This document shows, piece by piece, positions 37,151 through 53,187 of a stretch of DNA of 64,000 bases (positions are counted from its first letter, which is position 1; every line of letters begins with the position of its first letter). Source of the DNA: Nymphaea colorata (Eukaryota > Streptophyta > Magnoliopsida > Nymphaeales > Nymphaeaceae). The notes under the pieces are model-generated. The model ran no database searches. It was not told the DNA's origin and worked only from the letters and a program-made list of their open reading frames with translations. Position numbers and translations under genes: made by a program. The DNA lies in NCBI RefSeq assembly GCF_008831285.2, contig NC_045145.1:20148802-20212801 (forward strand). The letters run 5' to 3'.

Positions 37151-38744
37151 TGCAGCAACGAAGATTTTTAGAAAATAAATGTTTCCTTACTTTTACTTGT
37201 TCACTACTTTTTTTCTTTTTTGTCCATTCAATGGAGCTCTCTTTACTGTACAATTTTTTGTGTGGTGCATATAACCAATTTAGGAGAGGGAGTGACCACC
37301 ATCAAAATTTAATGGGTGACATGAGTATGGGCTTTCCTAAGGGCCCGTTTGATTGTCGGGTGAAACTTAATGTCATGGTAATTTTTTTTGAAAAAATTTA
37401 TAGGATGAAATTTCTCCATCTTTCAATCTGAAGCCATGTTTGATGCACAGGAACAATTTAACGTGGTAAATTTAACTTTGTTTGAAAAAAGAGAATGAGT
37501 TGCGTCCACAACAAATATATACTTCCACAATATGAGAGAGGTTGAAGATATTTTAAAAAGTTTTGAACTGCTGTTCCACAAATATAAATATGGTTTCCAT
37601 GACTTTGAGAAGTTCCACTTGGCTCGTTTTTCAGGACAATGATCGTTGTAGTAATGTGAAGGAATGAATGATGGAGAAGAAGAGCGATGTATCTATTTAT
37701 TGCTTGTCCTTTCGTGAATTTAAATGATTCGTGGTCTCCCGAAGCGGTTGTGCTGCTGAGTTCCAGCAAAATGAACCATATGCCGGTCGGATGATCATTG
37801 TCTCTATGAGTAGACAGTTAAAATGTTCAATAAGTAGAGCTAGATCTCCAACTCTCTTGTTAAACAGGATTTGACCTCGACAATGAACCACCAGAATTTG
37901 AGTTGAAAAGTAGACTCGTTTAAAAGCTAGGAATTCGACACGTACATTGGGAATGTTTTCTAGCTGATTAACAGTTTATAGTCGACGATTTAGTTTGAAG
38001 AACCAAACTGTCCTTACTTTTTGGTTCCAGTAGCATTTACAGTCTGTCCGGATGAAAAAAAAAAAAAAAGGAAAGAAAGGGTAATCAATCATATAATTGG
38101 TTGGTTAATTAAGAAAGAGGGAAATGAATAAATAAAAGAATATATTTAGTTAAAATAACATATTCAATCCTGTATGTCAAAATGTGGGCTCTAAATATAA
38201 CTTAAATCCAAACACAAACAATTTATACAAGAAAAAACCGACATGGTCTCGATGTCCAAAATCATTCTTAACAAAAAACTAGACAAAGCTTAATTACCAA
38301 ACTAACAAAGTTCACAAAATGATCTCAACAAAAGATGAAGTAAATGAACCAAGTTATAAAAATCACCTCAACAAGCTCACCTACAAGCACCCAACGTCTT
38401 TGCACTTGACTAGACACTTGAAACTCTCACACTCCAGCTCACGAAGTGACCACACAAACTAATTTAGTTTAAGACACTCATCATTCTCTTGATCCTAGAC
38501 AGAAATTGAGAAGGTCTGTGGTGAAGGTTCCACCACTTTTTAATTATTATTTTTTATATTTTTCTTTGCATCATTACTCACCGACCTACAAAAGGAGGCT
38601 CACGGAGAATTGGAGATGATTCTTTACAAATCCCTCAAAAATTAAAGGGATTGAAATAGAAAAGAATTTGCTTGGCTCCAATATGCTTCCTCCATTAATG
38701 TCTAATGAGTTCCAAAATTCCATATCAAGCGATAAGTTTTCCTA

Positions 38745-39132
38745 TTCAAGTTCGGCCTCTGTAGGACCTGTTGTTGCTTGAAGAGGGAATTCTTTGTCAT
38801 CTGCCTCAAGCAATATTTCAGGAAGCAATAACAATTCTAGTCCAGTTTCATGAGGTGCATCGACTTCTCCTCCTCCTTGAGTGCCCTTTCCGGTCGAACC
38901 AGCTGGTGAAGTAGAAGTGTTCTTTTGGAAAATTGCCTGATGGTGAAGGGGGTGCTGCCGTCTGAACCTTGGCCTTGAACCGGTGGGGTGTTTTCACAGT
39001 TAGCCAAAGGAAGGGACTGGGGACTCTTCCTTTGGCGGTTGAAGGGCCACTCTTTTTTGTAAGTGAGAGTTCCACCGATTCTTTATATCATTGGCTGTCC
39101 TCCCAACAATCCTCCCAGCAATTAGCGACCAT
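38745..39132 (-). pseudogene. R2R3-MYB pseudogene B3 (exon 3 only)
   Basis: After a correct AG acceptor the frame reads [27 protein letters not shown] and [16 protein letters not shown], then stops, because the segment encoding the KPQAHR-like motif is deleted and the frame is lost. Later pieces ([10 protein letters not shown], and LPEILLEADD with [17 protein letters not shown]) persist in other frames. Exons 1 and 2 were removed by the large deletion at 41210. It keeps the single acidic module that is doubled in A1. Confidence 0.88.
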
Positions 39133-40384
39133 CTTATTGATCATCACAAGCATGCAATTAGAAAATGTCAAAAAGAATATATTCTTTATTTTCAAAGAAT
39201 TAATAAGGAATGAGAAGCTCAGGTTTGTCTTTAATTTGAATTTATGACACAAGTTAAGCACAATAATCGCAGAAATTAAATGATAAATACTTTGAATTTG
39301 AGCGTCCTTAATCACATCAATTTTTGCTGTGGGATCATCACTTCTATGTCATGAAGCTTCGTAGGCATACGAAATTAATTCTCTATATATTTTTCTTTTG
39401 CAATGAAAAATGCTATTGTCAAAACTGAAAATTGTGCAATTTAATGATTTCAAACTTTTTTAAAAAATTATACAGGTGAAACCTATAGGCTATGGCTTTC
39501 AATTAAGAAAAGAAGCGATGGAAAGAAATGTTTAACATGGCATGCAAAACATTAGTGGAGCTCGTCACAAGTTTCACTATTGGAGATTATCTCACGCGTG
39601 TGCGTGGTGCGGCTGCGATCGTAAGGCCTGACAAATCATGAACAAATTAAATATAATCTTAAAAAAATCCCAACTGTTATGAAATCAACAAACAAAGATT
39701 TAGGTTGTATTGTGACATTAATTAGCAAAAAGGAGAGAAGAGATCATATTCTATATACAATACTAAAAATTACGTTAATGAGCCCTAAGGTAGCTCGACG
39801 TTGCAAACGATTAAATTAATAAGACTTTTCTTCCTACTAACTAATTATAATGCTTGACCAGCGGCGTTACTTACGGACATTAAATATCCTGATCGCTTTT
39901 GCTGCTTCCTAAATTCGGCTTGAACTTTCTACAAGCCCTTCCAATGGGGTCGTAACCTGTCACCAACGCGTGCTAGACTTGCATGAATTATTTTCTTGAC
40001 GCACAAGTAGTTGTCGTTCTTTCGCATATGGTGAATTTTACATATCCAAATTGAGGAAAGTGCATCGGTGTTTGCTTGCAATCCTTTAAAATCCAAAACC
40101 GATTTGGTTTATAATCTTCAATCCAAGAAAAATCCTGGAAGCTTAGCTCTTTCCGTGTAAAAAAGAAGCTGGTGACGAACCACCGGCGGTGGCTGAAGAG
40201 TCTCACGGGCCCCTCATGCGGCTCTGCCATGTGCTCCCTCGGACGGTCGTGGCCGTGTTTCGGCTGGAAGAAGGGGACTGCCCGGCCGATCGGGTGGTCA
40301 GTGCTCGACCATCATATGCAGCGAACAAGTTTTTCGTCTTTCAGTTGTTCTTGGCACATGATTGGTTCCAAAGGGTTGGTCCCA
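39133..40384. other. B3 'intron 2' remnant
   Basis: Colinear with 5854-7010 and 22470-23400. It includes the gcttgaccagcggcgtt block near 39850. No gene is recognised. Confidence 0.5.
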
Positions 40385-40851
40385 CCTGCCGCTCTGTCAT
40401 CGGTGGAGCGGAACAAGACGCGAACCAGGTGGGTGGGTCTACTATGAATGATCGGTGGTTCGACCTGCCGCTCTCTCATCGGTGGAGCGGAACAAGACGC
40501 GAACGAGGTGGGTGGGTCTATTAGGAATGATCGGTGGTTCGACCTGCCGCTCTGTCATCGGTGGAGCGAAACAAGACGCGAACCAGGTGGGTGGGTCTAC
40601 TAGGAATGATCGGTGGTCTGACCTGCAGCTCTGTCAACGATGGAGCGGAACAAGACGCGAACGAGGTGGGTGGGTCTACTAGGAATGATTGGTGGTTCGA
40701 CCTACCGCTCTGTCATCGGTGGAGCGGAACAAGACGCAAACGAGGTGGGTGGATCTACTAGGAATGATCGGTGATCCGACCTGTCACTCTGTTATCGGTG
40801 GAGCGGAACAAGATACTAACGAGGTGAGTGGGTCTCCTAGGAATGATCGGT
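40385..40851. repeat. 79-bp minisatellite, about six copies
   Basis: Landmark cggtggagcggaacaagacg recurs every 79 bp (about 40401, 40480, 40559, 40638, 40717 and 40796). B1 has a single copy, interrupted by the hAT element at 7019-8158; B2 has none. Several overlapping open frames cross the array, but the period is not a multiple of three, so they are not taken as genes. Confidence 0.93.
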
Positions 40852-41212
40852 CGTCCTTTTAAGACTGTGTTTCGATTTTGATCTTTTTCTTATATGAATA
40901 AGTATCTCTAAAGGATATTTTATTTTTTTTTTTCTTTATTGCTTGGAATCAATACCAAAATTTGAGGACACAAGAAACCCCCTATTTACAATGTTCTCCA
41001 GAGTACCCACCTAGACATGCTACACTGTTAACATAAATATCACACTATTAATCTAAATAATTAAATGAAAAAAAACCCACGCTCAACAATATTACCTCTC
41101 TTCTTTTTATAAACATCAAACGGGTAGTCTTGCCCCGATAACTGCTCTTTATTTAAAAAAAAAACACTAAATTAATAGTTCAAATGACCAATTTATCTTT
41201 ATAATTAAACAC

Positions 41213-41705
41213 TAGTACCATTCTGGTTTTACATGGGCATACCGACGTCGGGAAGGACAATTCCACTTGTTTGGAATCGTCTGGTGAAGTAAATGAAGAA
41301 GGCGACGTGCCATGGCGGCAACCAGATGAGAGGACGACGCCATAACTTCCAATTTTGCCGTTGATCTGATCAGGGTGCCAGCCTTGACGTTGATCACCTG
41401 CTGTCGTTCCACGCCATCTTAATTTGGCATGCTCTGACGGCAGTCGACGTCTGATTCTCATGTGACGTGAAAGAAAATCTCTCTCTCTCTCTCTCTCTCT
41501 CTTCGTTTTGTATGCTGCACCATGCTTCTCTGTTAGCCAGCAATAGATATGCTTAAACAAGTTGTCTGTCTGTAATCTCTTCTTCGATCCCAATTAATAA
41601 TTGTCTTTTCTTACTACCGACTTGATTGTAAAGCTTGACCAGCGGTGTCATCCATCGTTCTTGCAGTGTTCTACAGTTTTTAGTAACCAGGTTGCTGTTG
41701 CTCCA
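41213..41705 (-). other. Orphan copy of the A-type MYB promoter region
   Basis: It matches A1 16845-17310. The TATA box is altered, with ATGTAAAA at 41227-41234 where the A genes have ATATAAAA. No MYB coding sequence follows on its downstream side. A CT run lies at about 41480-41502. Confidence 0.7.
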
Positions 41706-44700
41706 TCCTGCTCCTTGCATCAATTATTCAAAGTAAGAAAACTGCGGAACAAATACGTCGCTTGCCCACTTGACATCAAACATGACAACAAGCATCTCTC
41801 GAACCATTTGCTTAACCATGAAAACAACTGGGGTCGTGTCAACAATATAAAAAACACCTCAAGTGCCTTTCTTTATTATTGACAGAAGTACATTGACTAA
41901 CCTTTCCCATCTTTTGGCCTTTTAAATTAATAAGAAAATACAGGGGCAATTGACATTAAATTTATATCGACAACTAGTACAAGGAATTATGTTTTCTTTT
42001 TCTTCTGTACTCTGGTAAGTCAGAGAAACACTGACAAGTAAGAGTAAAACAATCCAAGTAATTACTTGAATTTTCTCCAAATCAGTGGGAAACATTAACC
42101 CATGCGGTGTGATTTTTATGGACGCGACGATTTCCAGTTGAAGTAGGAAGTACTACCTAGAAATCGTTAGGCTGTAGGGGCCAATCAAACTCTTGAAGTC
42201 ATGGAGATGGGATGCTGATCTGCAGTCATATATTTGATTCTGTACTTTTCCATCTGATTAATTTTACTTTACTGTATTTGCTTGCCTTCAGCCCTTTAAA
42301 TCCAATATGCAATTGGTTTCTCTTAAATCCAATTCCAAGTGGTGCTTCTGCTGCTCTGCATGCTCTGCTCTTTTCATGTGAAGAAAGCCAAGGTTAGAGG
42401 GCCACCCCCAACAATTTCGAAGTCCTCTTCTCTTCGCCACCTTCTTCCTGAGAAGAGTCGAGAGATATGGTGCCTGGTGATTCATCATCTCCTCTTGTAA
42501 CACTGCCATGAGTGAAGTGCTGGCAGCAATTACAGTGAGGGTGACTTCGAAGGCGACTCCTCGATCGTCTACTTAATTTAGTACGTTCTTGGCAATTAAT
42601 ATGCAGTGGACATCTCCTCCTCGTTAGGTTCTTGACATTACATTCATTTCCCTTCACCCACCGCTCCCACAACCTTACGTCTGTAATTTCTTCTCACTTG
42701 GGTCGTTTTACAGCTTGAATGGATGATGGAGAAGAAGAGTGATGTATTTACTTCTTGTTTGTCGCTTCCTGAATTTGAATGATCTCCTGACGGTTGAGTT
42801 CCAGCAAAATTATTTTTGTGCAGTAGTCCTTTTCAACTCGCCTGACACGGAATCTTATGGTCGAATGATCTTCCTCACTTTCTTCCCCTTTGGTTCTTCG
42901 TTCAAAGAAGAAAAAAGAGAGAGAGAGAAAAAAAAGAAAAGAAAAAAAGACGTGCTGCCAATTGTCTTTAGCCTTTCTGTTCAAGAAAACCCAAATACAG
43001 TGACGGCGTTCCTCGGCCCACCGTCGGAGCTGCGGGAACACTGACGAGTCACTGCCTCTCCGCCGTTGCCTCCATAGCGTTCTCGAACGTCGATGAAGCC
43101 CGTCATCGTTCATCTGGTAGCTCCGACACTGCCCTTGGTCCCGTTGATGTCGAGCGATCTATTTCTCCCCAGCGAGAGCTTGTTTTTCAGAATACAAGAA
43201 GAGACCTGATTTCAAGAGACAGAGCTACTTATGGACGACATTGGACTGACATGGACTTCGCTGCTTGGAGCTGCTGATGCGGTGCCTCTTCTGCTGTCGG
43301 CCTATTTTTACAGGTGCCTTTCTTCAACATCTTCTTTATGCTTCTTCTCCCTTCTTCACTCGTCCCTGCTCTGGTTACAGGGGAGTGTCCTTCAACATCG
43401 TCAAAAGTGAGAGTCTCACAGGTTCTCTCTCTCTCGACAACGGAGATATTTCTCTCATTCTCTCTGATTGCTCTAAAACCGTGAGGTGATTCTTCAGTAA
43501 ACTTAACCTTGATTGAGAAGTGGGTTGGATATGGATGTGTTCATACACACCGCGAATGGTTCATGTGTACTGCAGATCTGGTATGATCTCTTCTGCGCGT
43601 TAAGTATTTGATACGATACCTGAGAGAAGTTTTTCTTGGAGTGCGTCAAGTTTTTGGAAGTTCTCAAGTTTTTGGTCTTCATGCTGATCTGACCAAAAAA
43701 TCTTGCAGGTCATTTCTTCAAGCGATTATAACATTGATAAATATGCAAAGAAGTTTCGCATCAATGACTCTGATGGACAAAAAATTGATCTGTGTGGTAT
43801 TTCTTGTGACCTTTTCTTCTTTCTATTTGCTGATTTGAGTTAAGCAGAAATACTACACTTATGTTAAGATGTTACTAGTCCGGAAACAAAGGCTACACTT
43901 GAATAGCAGAAAATTCATCTCTCTAGTTGAAGAGGATTATGGAATCAGATGCTGCAATATGAAAGGATCTAGTTGCTTGTAACATTGTACCATTGAATCT
44001 CCATCTTTAACAAGTATGGTTGCTTTACTTCAAGAGGCAAGATTGTGGAAGCTTGAATCTTTGTTTAGGGATCTTATTTTGATGGCTTCTTTATGTCTAT
44101 TGTCAGGTTAAAGTCGTTCTTTCACACCCAGATACTACTTGGATTACCAAAGCTCCCTAATACCTTCTTTGTGCCAGCAACAAGGACTGCAGATATTTTG
44201 CACTATGTATTCGGGTTTCAGGTTGGTCTTTGATGAGATTACAATAATTTCAGTTTATTTCGTTACAAGATTTAGTTTCTACCAAATTTTCTCTTAGAGA
44301 TTGGTGCAGTAACGAAACTGGCTGACATTTTTTGCAAGTATCACAGCATCAGCATGAAGTTGGCTTCAATATTATTGACAACAAAAAAAGAATGGTTACT
44401 ACATAGATATTGTGATATTATTTGTGCATGTCTTTGTGCTATGTGTGTGTGTATGTTACTTCAAACTAATATTGCAAACTTATATTGCTACTATAGTTAC
44501 TTGAAGCTATTCTCCACCTTTCGCATGAGTGTATGTGTATCTGTAGAATAAGTTCCAAACATAATTTCAGCAGAAAATTTGGCAAAAATTTGTTTCTTTA
44601 AAAAAGAAAGAGATGAGGGCTAGAGACAGAGAGAGCTAGCTAGTGCAACCTTGGGTTAGGTGGTTGTGCAAAAGATTTCTTCACATTGATATCCTCATTT

Positions 44701-47602
44701 GCCAAATGCAAACAGTTAAACTTTGGTCTTCATTTCCATGAGGGGAAAACTGATAGTTTTATCAGTCAAAACCACTCTAAAACCCTTCAAATAAAGCAGT
44801 GGTTTGTGACGTACTTAAAGAGATCCTATTTGTAGAATCTGTAAGACATGCAGTCTTCAGAAATTCGGTCAAGAGTTGGGCTGGTGAATACCATCAAATT
44901 TTCCTTTTTCTTTTTTACATGAGCTGTTCAAAATTTTGATTCTTTATGCTTTTTCAAGAATAACACCGTGGATCAATTTCCTGGTTTCTTCTTTACTCAG
45001 TTATATGTTGGCGAATGCACTGACAAATTCTGAATATGGATCTCATTTTAATGTATGACTCTTGAAACTTTAGTCGGTGAATTTTAGGACCCTTGTTGGT
45101 TTCTGCAGCGAGAGATGTCAACAAATGTGTTATGGATGTTAAGTTGTATTCAACATTGAATGTTCAGTTCGTCAAATTGAGAATCATGGAAGTTTAACAG
45201 TCACGCTTTAAACTTTCAAGAAACATTTCAAGGTTCTATGAAACTGTTCAACGTGGTTGTTATTTAGCTTGGATTTTCTGGTTGGTTTGTTGCTTTTATG
45301 ATTCCTAATATCTTTCATAGTTAAAGTTCTCTGTTCTTAATTATTGTCAGTAACTAATACCCATGTTCACAGATTGTCTTCAAAATGTTTTGAGGAGAAG
45401 AACAAACATAAAATTATCAAAATACATGAATCAAAATACGATATCGTGATACATATAGTCTTCAGATAAAAGAACAAACATAAAATTATCAAAATACAAA
45501 AAATACCTAATTTATTGAAAATGTCTGCTCTAATACCGTATGGAAGAAAAATAAAATTTTGATAAAATAAAAAAGAGACAAGATACAGATGGCTTGGCTC
45601 AAACAGCTTATAAGCATTTTTATGGACAAGATTCATTTTCTCCTTTGGTATGAATATTTTCTATATGTTCAAGATGTCTATATTGGGAAATATGTCTACT
45701 ACAAACTGATAGTCTGATAACCTTCTTAATTGAGGATAAAAGGAACATATTATCCATCCAAAACATTGTAGAGAATCTTTTCTTTTTATAATTCCATGAA
45801 TCATATGTACTAGTACTTGCTCCGAAAGTAGGAATTTGAGATGTCCCTTGTGGAAGTTTTCAAGCTGATTAACAGTTTACAGTCAACTTAGTTTGAAGAA
45901 TTAACTGTCTTTCCTTTTCGGTTGCTGCAAGCATGGAATTGGTTTTGCTTCCTCTGGTTTGCTTTCAGATTTGTGATCCACTAGCATTTAGTGAAAATCT
46001 GTTTACAGAACAAGTCAGTGAAGCTGCCAATTGGGTGAATTGGCTAAGCCAGTAAATCAGTAAAAGAAAAAAAGGAAGTAGTTCAAAATCATTGAAATAT
46101 TAAAAAGTAGTTCAAAATGCCACCTAACTGAATCAGTTTGCACTAATTTGGTTTGAATGAGCTGATTCAGGTCAATCCTGTTAATGTTGCTTTATAACAT
46201 ACCAAAACTGAGGTTGATTTCTATTATCTATATGCTCGAAAATAGTGGCTTAACATGGACTATCTTCAGCCGCTAGCCAGAAATTTATTATGTTGGACTT
46301 CTTATGGATGTAGTTCTTTTGAATATTCTTCACGATTCCATGTTCTCATCACTCAAGAGAAAGATGACAGCAAACATGCATTTCAACATTTGGCTTTTAA
46401 TTTTGGGTCTACTTAACAATCTTTCTTAAGCTACTCATTTTTAGTCATAGCATCTGATATTTTGTAGGTTAAAGGTTTTGAATTTGATTTTTTTTTACTA
46501 TTCCACTTTCTTAGTTCTTGTACCATGACAAGCCAACTAATTTGGGGAATTTGGTAAGATGGGTAAAAAAAAATTAAGACAATATTTTGATGTACAAGAA
46601 TTTCTTTTTCTTTCCACTATAGGTTGCTTCTTGATATAAAAATAGAACGCTTTCTTCGACTTAGAAAAGTGTAACTTCTAGCTGCAAACAACTTTTTGAC
46701 GATGAGGGTGAACCTCAACCACCAAACCTCAAACCAAGATAGCCACATGGAAATGCTCAAGGCAACAAAATTTGCGAGAGAGAGAGAGAGAGAGATTTCT
46801 GAGGATAACCACATGGTAAAAGTTAAAAATGTCCCTTGTTCTTAACAACTTAAGACATTATCTTAACTTTCCTTGACCATGAATGTTTCCGTAAGAAGAA
46901 GACGGGAAGGTTGTGGTTTGAGCTTTGAAATGTCCAACTCAAGCCTAGCTTGAACCTGAGTCGTGCTCCACTTCACTAACTCATGATTGGCTTGACCGGG
47001 CTTAATTTAACTTGAGCTTGAGCTTAGGCTTACCTAAGTACCATGACTGAAAAATGTTTTTTCTTAACTTGTAAAAGAATTCTAGCAGTGATGCCATTGA
47101 AGTCTGAAACATGAAGACTGATTCGAAAGCAAACAAAACGAGGTCAACAAATTTTTAACAAAGTAGTCTTAAAGATTTCTTAAACGTGTTTTTAGACAGG
47201 CGTAATGAAGCTGAAGCGAGCCATCCTCGTGACCGGACTCCAGCTTCAATTGTTTAACTAAATGAGTTTACTTGAGCAAGCTCAAGTGGAGGCGCGGTTG
47301 ACGTTGGTGGGAAAGTCATTTGGGAAATCGACTTACCTCAATTCAGTTTGACATTCCAATATGAACCACAATCCAGTGGAATTTCAATGTGGAAGACTCC
47401 AATCCAAACCATTGAAAACCGGGAGGCCGAGCTAAACGAAAAATTAGGGCTTTCAAATGCTCGTTTCTCTGTGCGAAGGTGGGTGAGGCACCGATCCCCT
47501 TCTCCCTTTCTCCATTCACTCCGGCCATGGTGCCGCCCGATGCTAACTATCGCTGTTACCGATGCTAACTATCGCTGTTACCCTTCGAGTACTACTGGCG
47601 GA
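41706..47602. other. Region right of the array; no gene recognised; two scraps of array sequence
   Basis: Segments at 42716-42800 (gatgatggagaagaagag, gagttccagcaaaat) and 45826-45960 (agctgattaacagttta) match the start of the B units (37660-37790 and 37960-38050). They suggest a fourth unit broken up by about 3 kb of other sequence. Between and around them no frame longer than about 120 codons shows a known domain. Minor items are a GA run at 46776-46795, A+T-rich spacers and a 22-bp duplication (gatgctaactatcgctgtta) at about 47536-47580. Confidence 0.4.
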
Positions 47603-48050
47603 TTCTCAATACCATGTTAAGAACAAAACACAATAAACTCTCATCTCGCACTCTCAAGAGAGGGTTAGAAGCAACAAGGAAGAAGACAACGATTTACGTG
47701 GTTCGGAGCAATAATCTCCTACATCCACGATCGCACAGATCTCTTGTATTCTCTCTTTTAGATGAACACACAGTACAGACACTCACCAGCGACCGGCACG
47801 CCCTGCCTTCTTTTACTCTCTTTCCCATCGACGGCCCTACGTTTCTCCCTTACTCTGGCTGTCAGACGGAGCAAGGGAGGGCTTGACACCCATCCCTGCC
47901 ACTGATCAGTCTGCGTGGAGGGTCTGCGGCCCTCCCTTTACTGCACTTCCACATAAACAGGAAAATGCACATGCTTCACGGATTGGACTCTGGACGCATG
48001 TATATATCAAAGCAATGTATGCATGGCACTGTAAGTGATATTTAACCAAC
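47603..48050 (-). mobile_element. LTR-retrotransposon long terminal repeat with primer-binding site (right limit approximate)
   Basis: On the minus strand an LTR ends ...TTCTTAACA and is followed at once by TGGTATTGAG, a near match to the initiator-Met tRNA primer-binding site used by copia elements. The LTR begins at 47615 on the plus strand and contains atttacgtggttcgg, a motif familiar from plant LTRs. I could not fix the far end. No gag or pol frame follows, so only the LTR end is supported. Confidence 0.6.
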
Positions 48051-48990
48051 ACCCATGTAATTTGATTGAACACATTTACTAAGTCATTCCAAACTGATGA
48101 TAAATTCGATCTTGGACATGACCTGAGCTGCTAGGTCTGTGTAGCGAACATCCTGACAAATTTCAGAAGATTTATTACCAGATTTCACTGCCCCATATAT
48201 CCTCTTATGAGAAGATGGAGGACCCGGGTCTTCAATCTTCAACGAGTAGCCTCATTCAAACTTAGCAGGCGCACACATTTCATCCTCTAGAAAATGGTTC
48301 GAACCCTTGGCAAGAAAACTTTATGTTAGAGACGGTGACACCTTCAAGGAGTGTCTTCACTTCGTCCTTCTCCGCTGCATAACCAGGAAGATCCAAACGG
48401 ACAGGGCTTTTAACCTCGTGAAGCTGCTGATGAACAGAGTTTTCGCTCCGCTGCTCTTTGCCACGGTGATACGAACGGGTTTGCAGGTGATAAATGGGTT
48501 CTCTTGGACCCGCTGCTCTTTGCCTAATAGTTTAACTTTGGAACTTTTATGGACACCTATACATAAATAAGTAAAACTTACAAGGTATTAATACGTAAAT
48601 ATAACTTTTATATGGGCTGTTAGGCAAATGTTACACGCCAGCCCAAAAGTGGCTCCGCCACTCATAAGAGCTATGTCTATTTCTCAAGAGCATGTGCATT
48701 TAAATTTTCTTGTGCCATTATGGTTAAAAGACTAAAAGGGCATCGCTTTTTAAATAATTTTTAAAATATCCCCTCTTCTTTTTTTTTTTTTTTCTTTTTT
48801 GGAGGATATGTGTTGCATGCACTGAACCGAGCGGGCACGCAGCTCATTCTCAATTTGGCAGCCTCACGAGATTGCAGTACAACCCTTGCTCACAAGATGA
48901 CATGTACATTGTTCGATTCATACGAATCTACTTCCACTAGATATATTTTCTCCCTCTAACCCTTATCTTCATGGGTTGAGAGGTTACTTT
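48051..48990. other. No recognised gene
   Basis: An 87-codon plus-strand frame at 48307-48570 has no domain that I recognise. A ggctccgccact motif at 48651 resembles the ends of small transposons, but no matching second end was found. A T run lies at 48779-48800. Confidence 0.3.
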
Positions 48991-49537
48991 ATATAAATGA
49001 TCAATACATTTGAGAGATTTACATTCTACATTTTTGGCCTTGATCAAAGGATTTGGTTGAGCCTCATGATTTTACCAGATTTATCAACTCTGTAGATTCG
49101 GTTTGCAAGAAGATGTATCCTGAGGTTCCTTTATAAATGATCAATACATTTGAGGGATTTACATTCTATATTTTTGGCCTTGATCAAAGGATTTGGTTGA
49201 GCCTCATGATTTTACCAGATTTATCAACTCTGTAGATTAGGTTTGCAAGAAGATGTATCTTGAGGTTCCTTTATAAATGATCAATACATTTGAGGGATTT
49301 ACATTCTATATTTTTGGCCTTGATCAAAGGATTTGGTTGAGCCTCATGATTTTACCAGATTTACCAACTCTGTAGATTCGGTTTGCAAGAAGATGTATCT
49401 TGAGGTTCCTTTGTAAATGATCAATACATTTGAGGGATTTACATTCTATATTTTTGGCCTTGATCAAAGGATTTGGTTGAGCCTCATGATTTACCAGATT
49501 TACCAACTCTGTAGATTCGGTTTGCAAGAAGATGTAT
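48991..49537. repeat. 140-bp tandem repeat, four copies, abutting the MYB D exon
   Basis: Landmark tcaatacatttgag occurs at 49001, 49141, 49281 and 49421, exactly 140 bp apart. Copies differ at only a few positions, so the array is young. The last copy ends at 49537, where MYB D 3' sequence begins. Confidence 0.95.
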
Positions 49538-49993
49538 TTTCATGCCTTTCCATGTCTTGGCATCAGCATAATTCGGAACTGTCCTGTTTTCTTTCTTCAT
49601 CTCTTTCTTTCTCAACTTATAAAATTGGTCGAGTTCAGCATCGAGGAAGCAATCTCCTCCTTCGAGGGCAAAGTCCTCTAGACCATGGCAGATTGGAGCT
49701 TGATAGCGCTGGAACAAGGAATTGGTCTGCCATTTTGGCTCTGTCCGGTGGTTGCAAATAGCTGGAGGGTCGAGACTTCCTTCCCATGGTGAATCCATCT
49801 GGCGCAGCAACTCGCGCGTTCCATGGAGACTCTGTGAGCTTGCGGCCTGTAGACAACTGCCTGAGATAGAGGGGCTGCTGGAACCTTCCTTGTAGCTGCC
49901 TTGGCTGACAACCTTTTGTTCAAGTGAGAGTTCCAGTAATTCTTCACGTCGTTGGCTGTCCTCCCAAGCATTCTTCCCGCAATCAGCAGCCAA
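49538..49993 (-). pseudogene. Diverged R2R3-MYB exon 3 fragment D
   Basis: After an acceptor ending tttcag the minus-strand frame reads [17 protein letters not shown] and [11 protein letters not shown], then [12 protein letters not shown], the equivalent of the KPQAYR motif in A1. ANDV and NYWNSHL are closer to typical anthocyanin MYBs than the ANDI/NRWNSHL of A and B. That frame stops at 49678. A second frame (down to 49484) carries [20 protein letters not shown], which looks like the acidic MYB C-terminus, so a frame shift has probably occurred in between. No exon 1 or 2 was found up to the right edge. It is a pseudogene or exon-only fragment of a related MYB. Confidence 0.78.
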
Positions 49994-53088
<3,095 letters not shown>

Positions 53089-53187
53089 CATAAGAGCATA
53101 ATGCCTACAACAATTGAATTAGCAACACATATGATTGTACCTATATAACTTGTGCACAATGTGCATGTCAAGTATCATTAAAAGTAT

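Larger units (their letters stand above)
37151..41705. repeat. Tandem array unit 3, truncated (B3 MYB remnant joined to an A-type promoter)
   Basis: Sequence matches the start of units 1 and 2 through the B exon 3 and most of the B intron. Near 41210 it jumps from the equivalent of 8530 in unit 1 straight to the equivalent of about 16845, so B exon 2, the whole A coding region and the space between are missing. Homology ends near 41705 (equivalent of about 17310). Confidence 0.8.

Noticed and set aside
40455-40761. Overlapping 75-codon frames across the minisatellite
   Set aside because: The 79-bp period is not a multiple of three and the frames arise from repetition.
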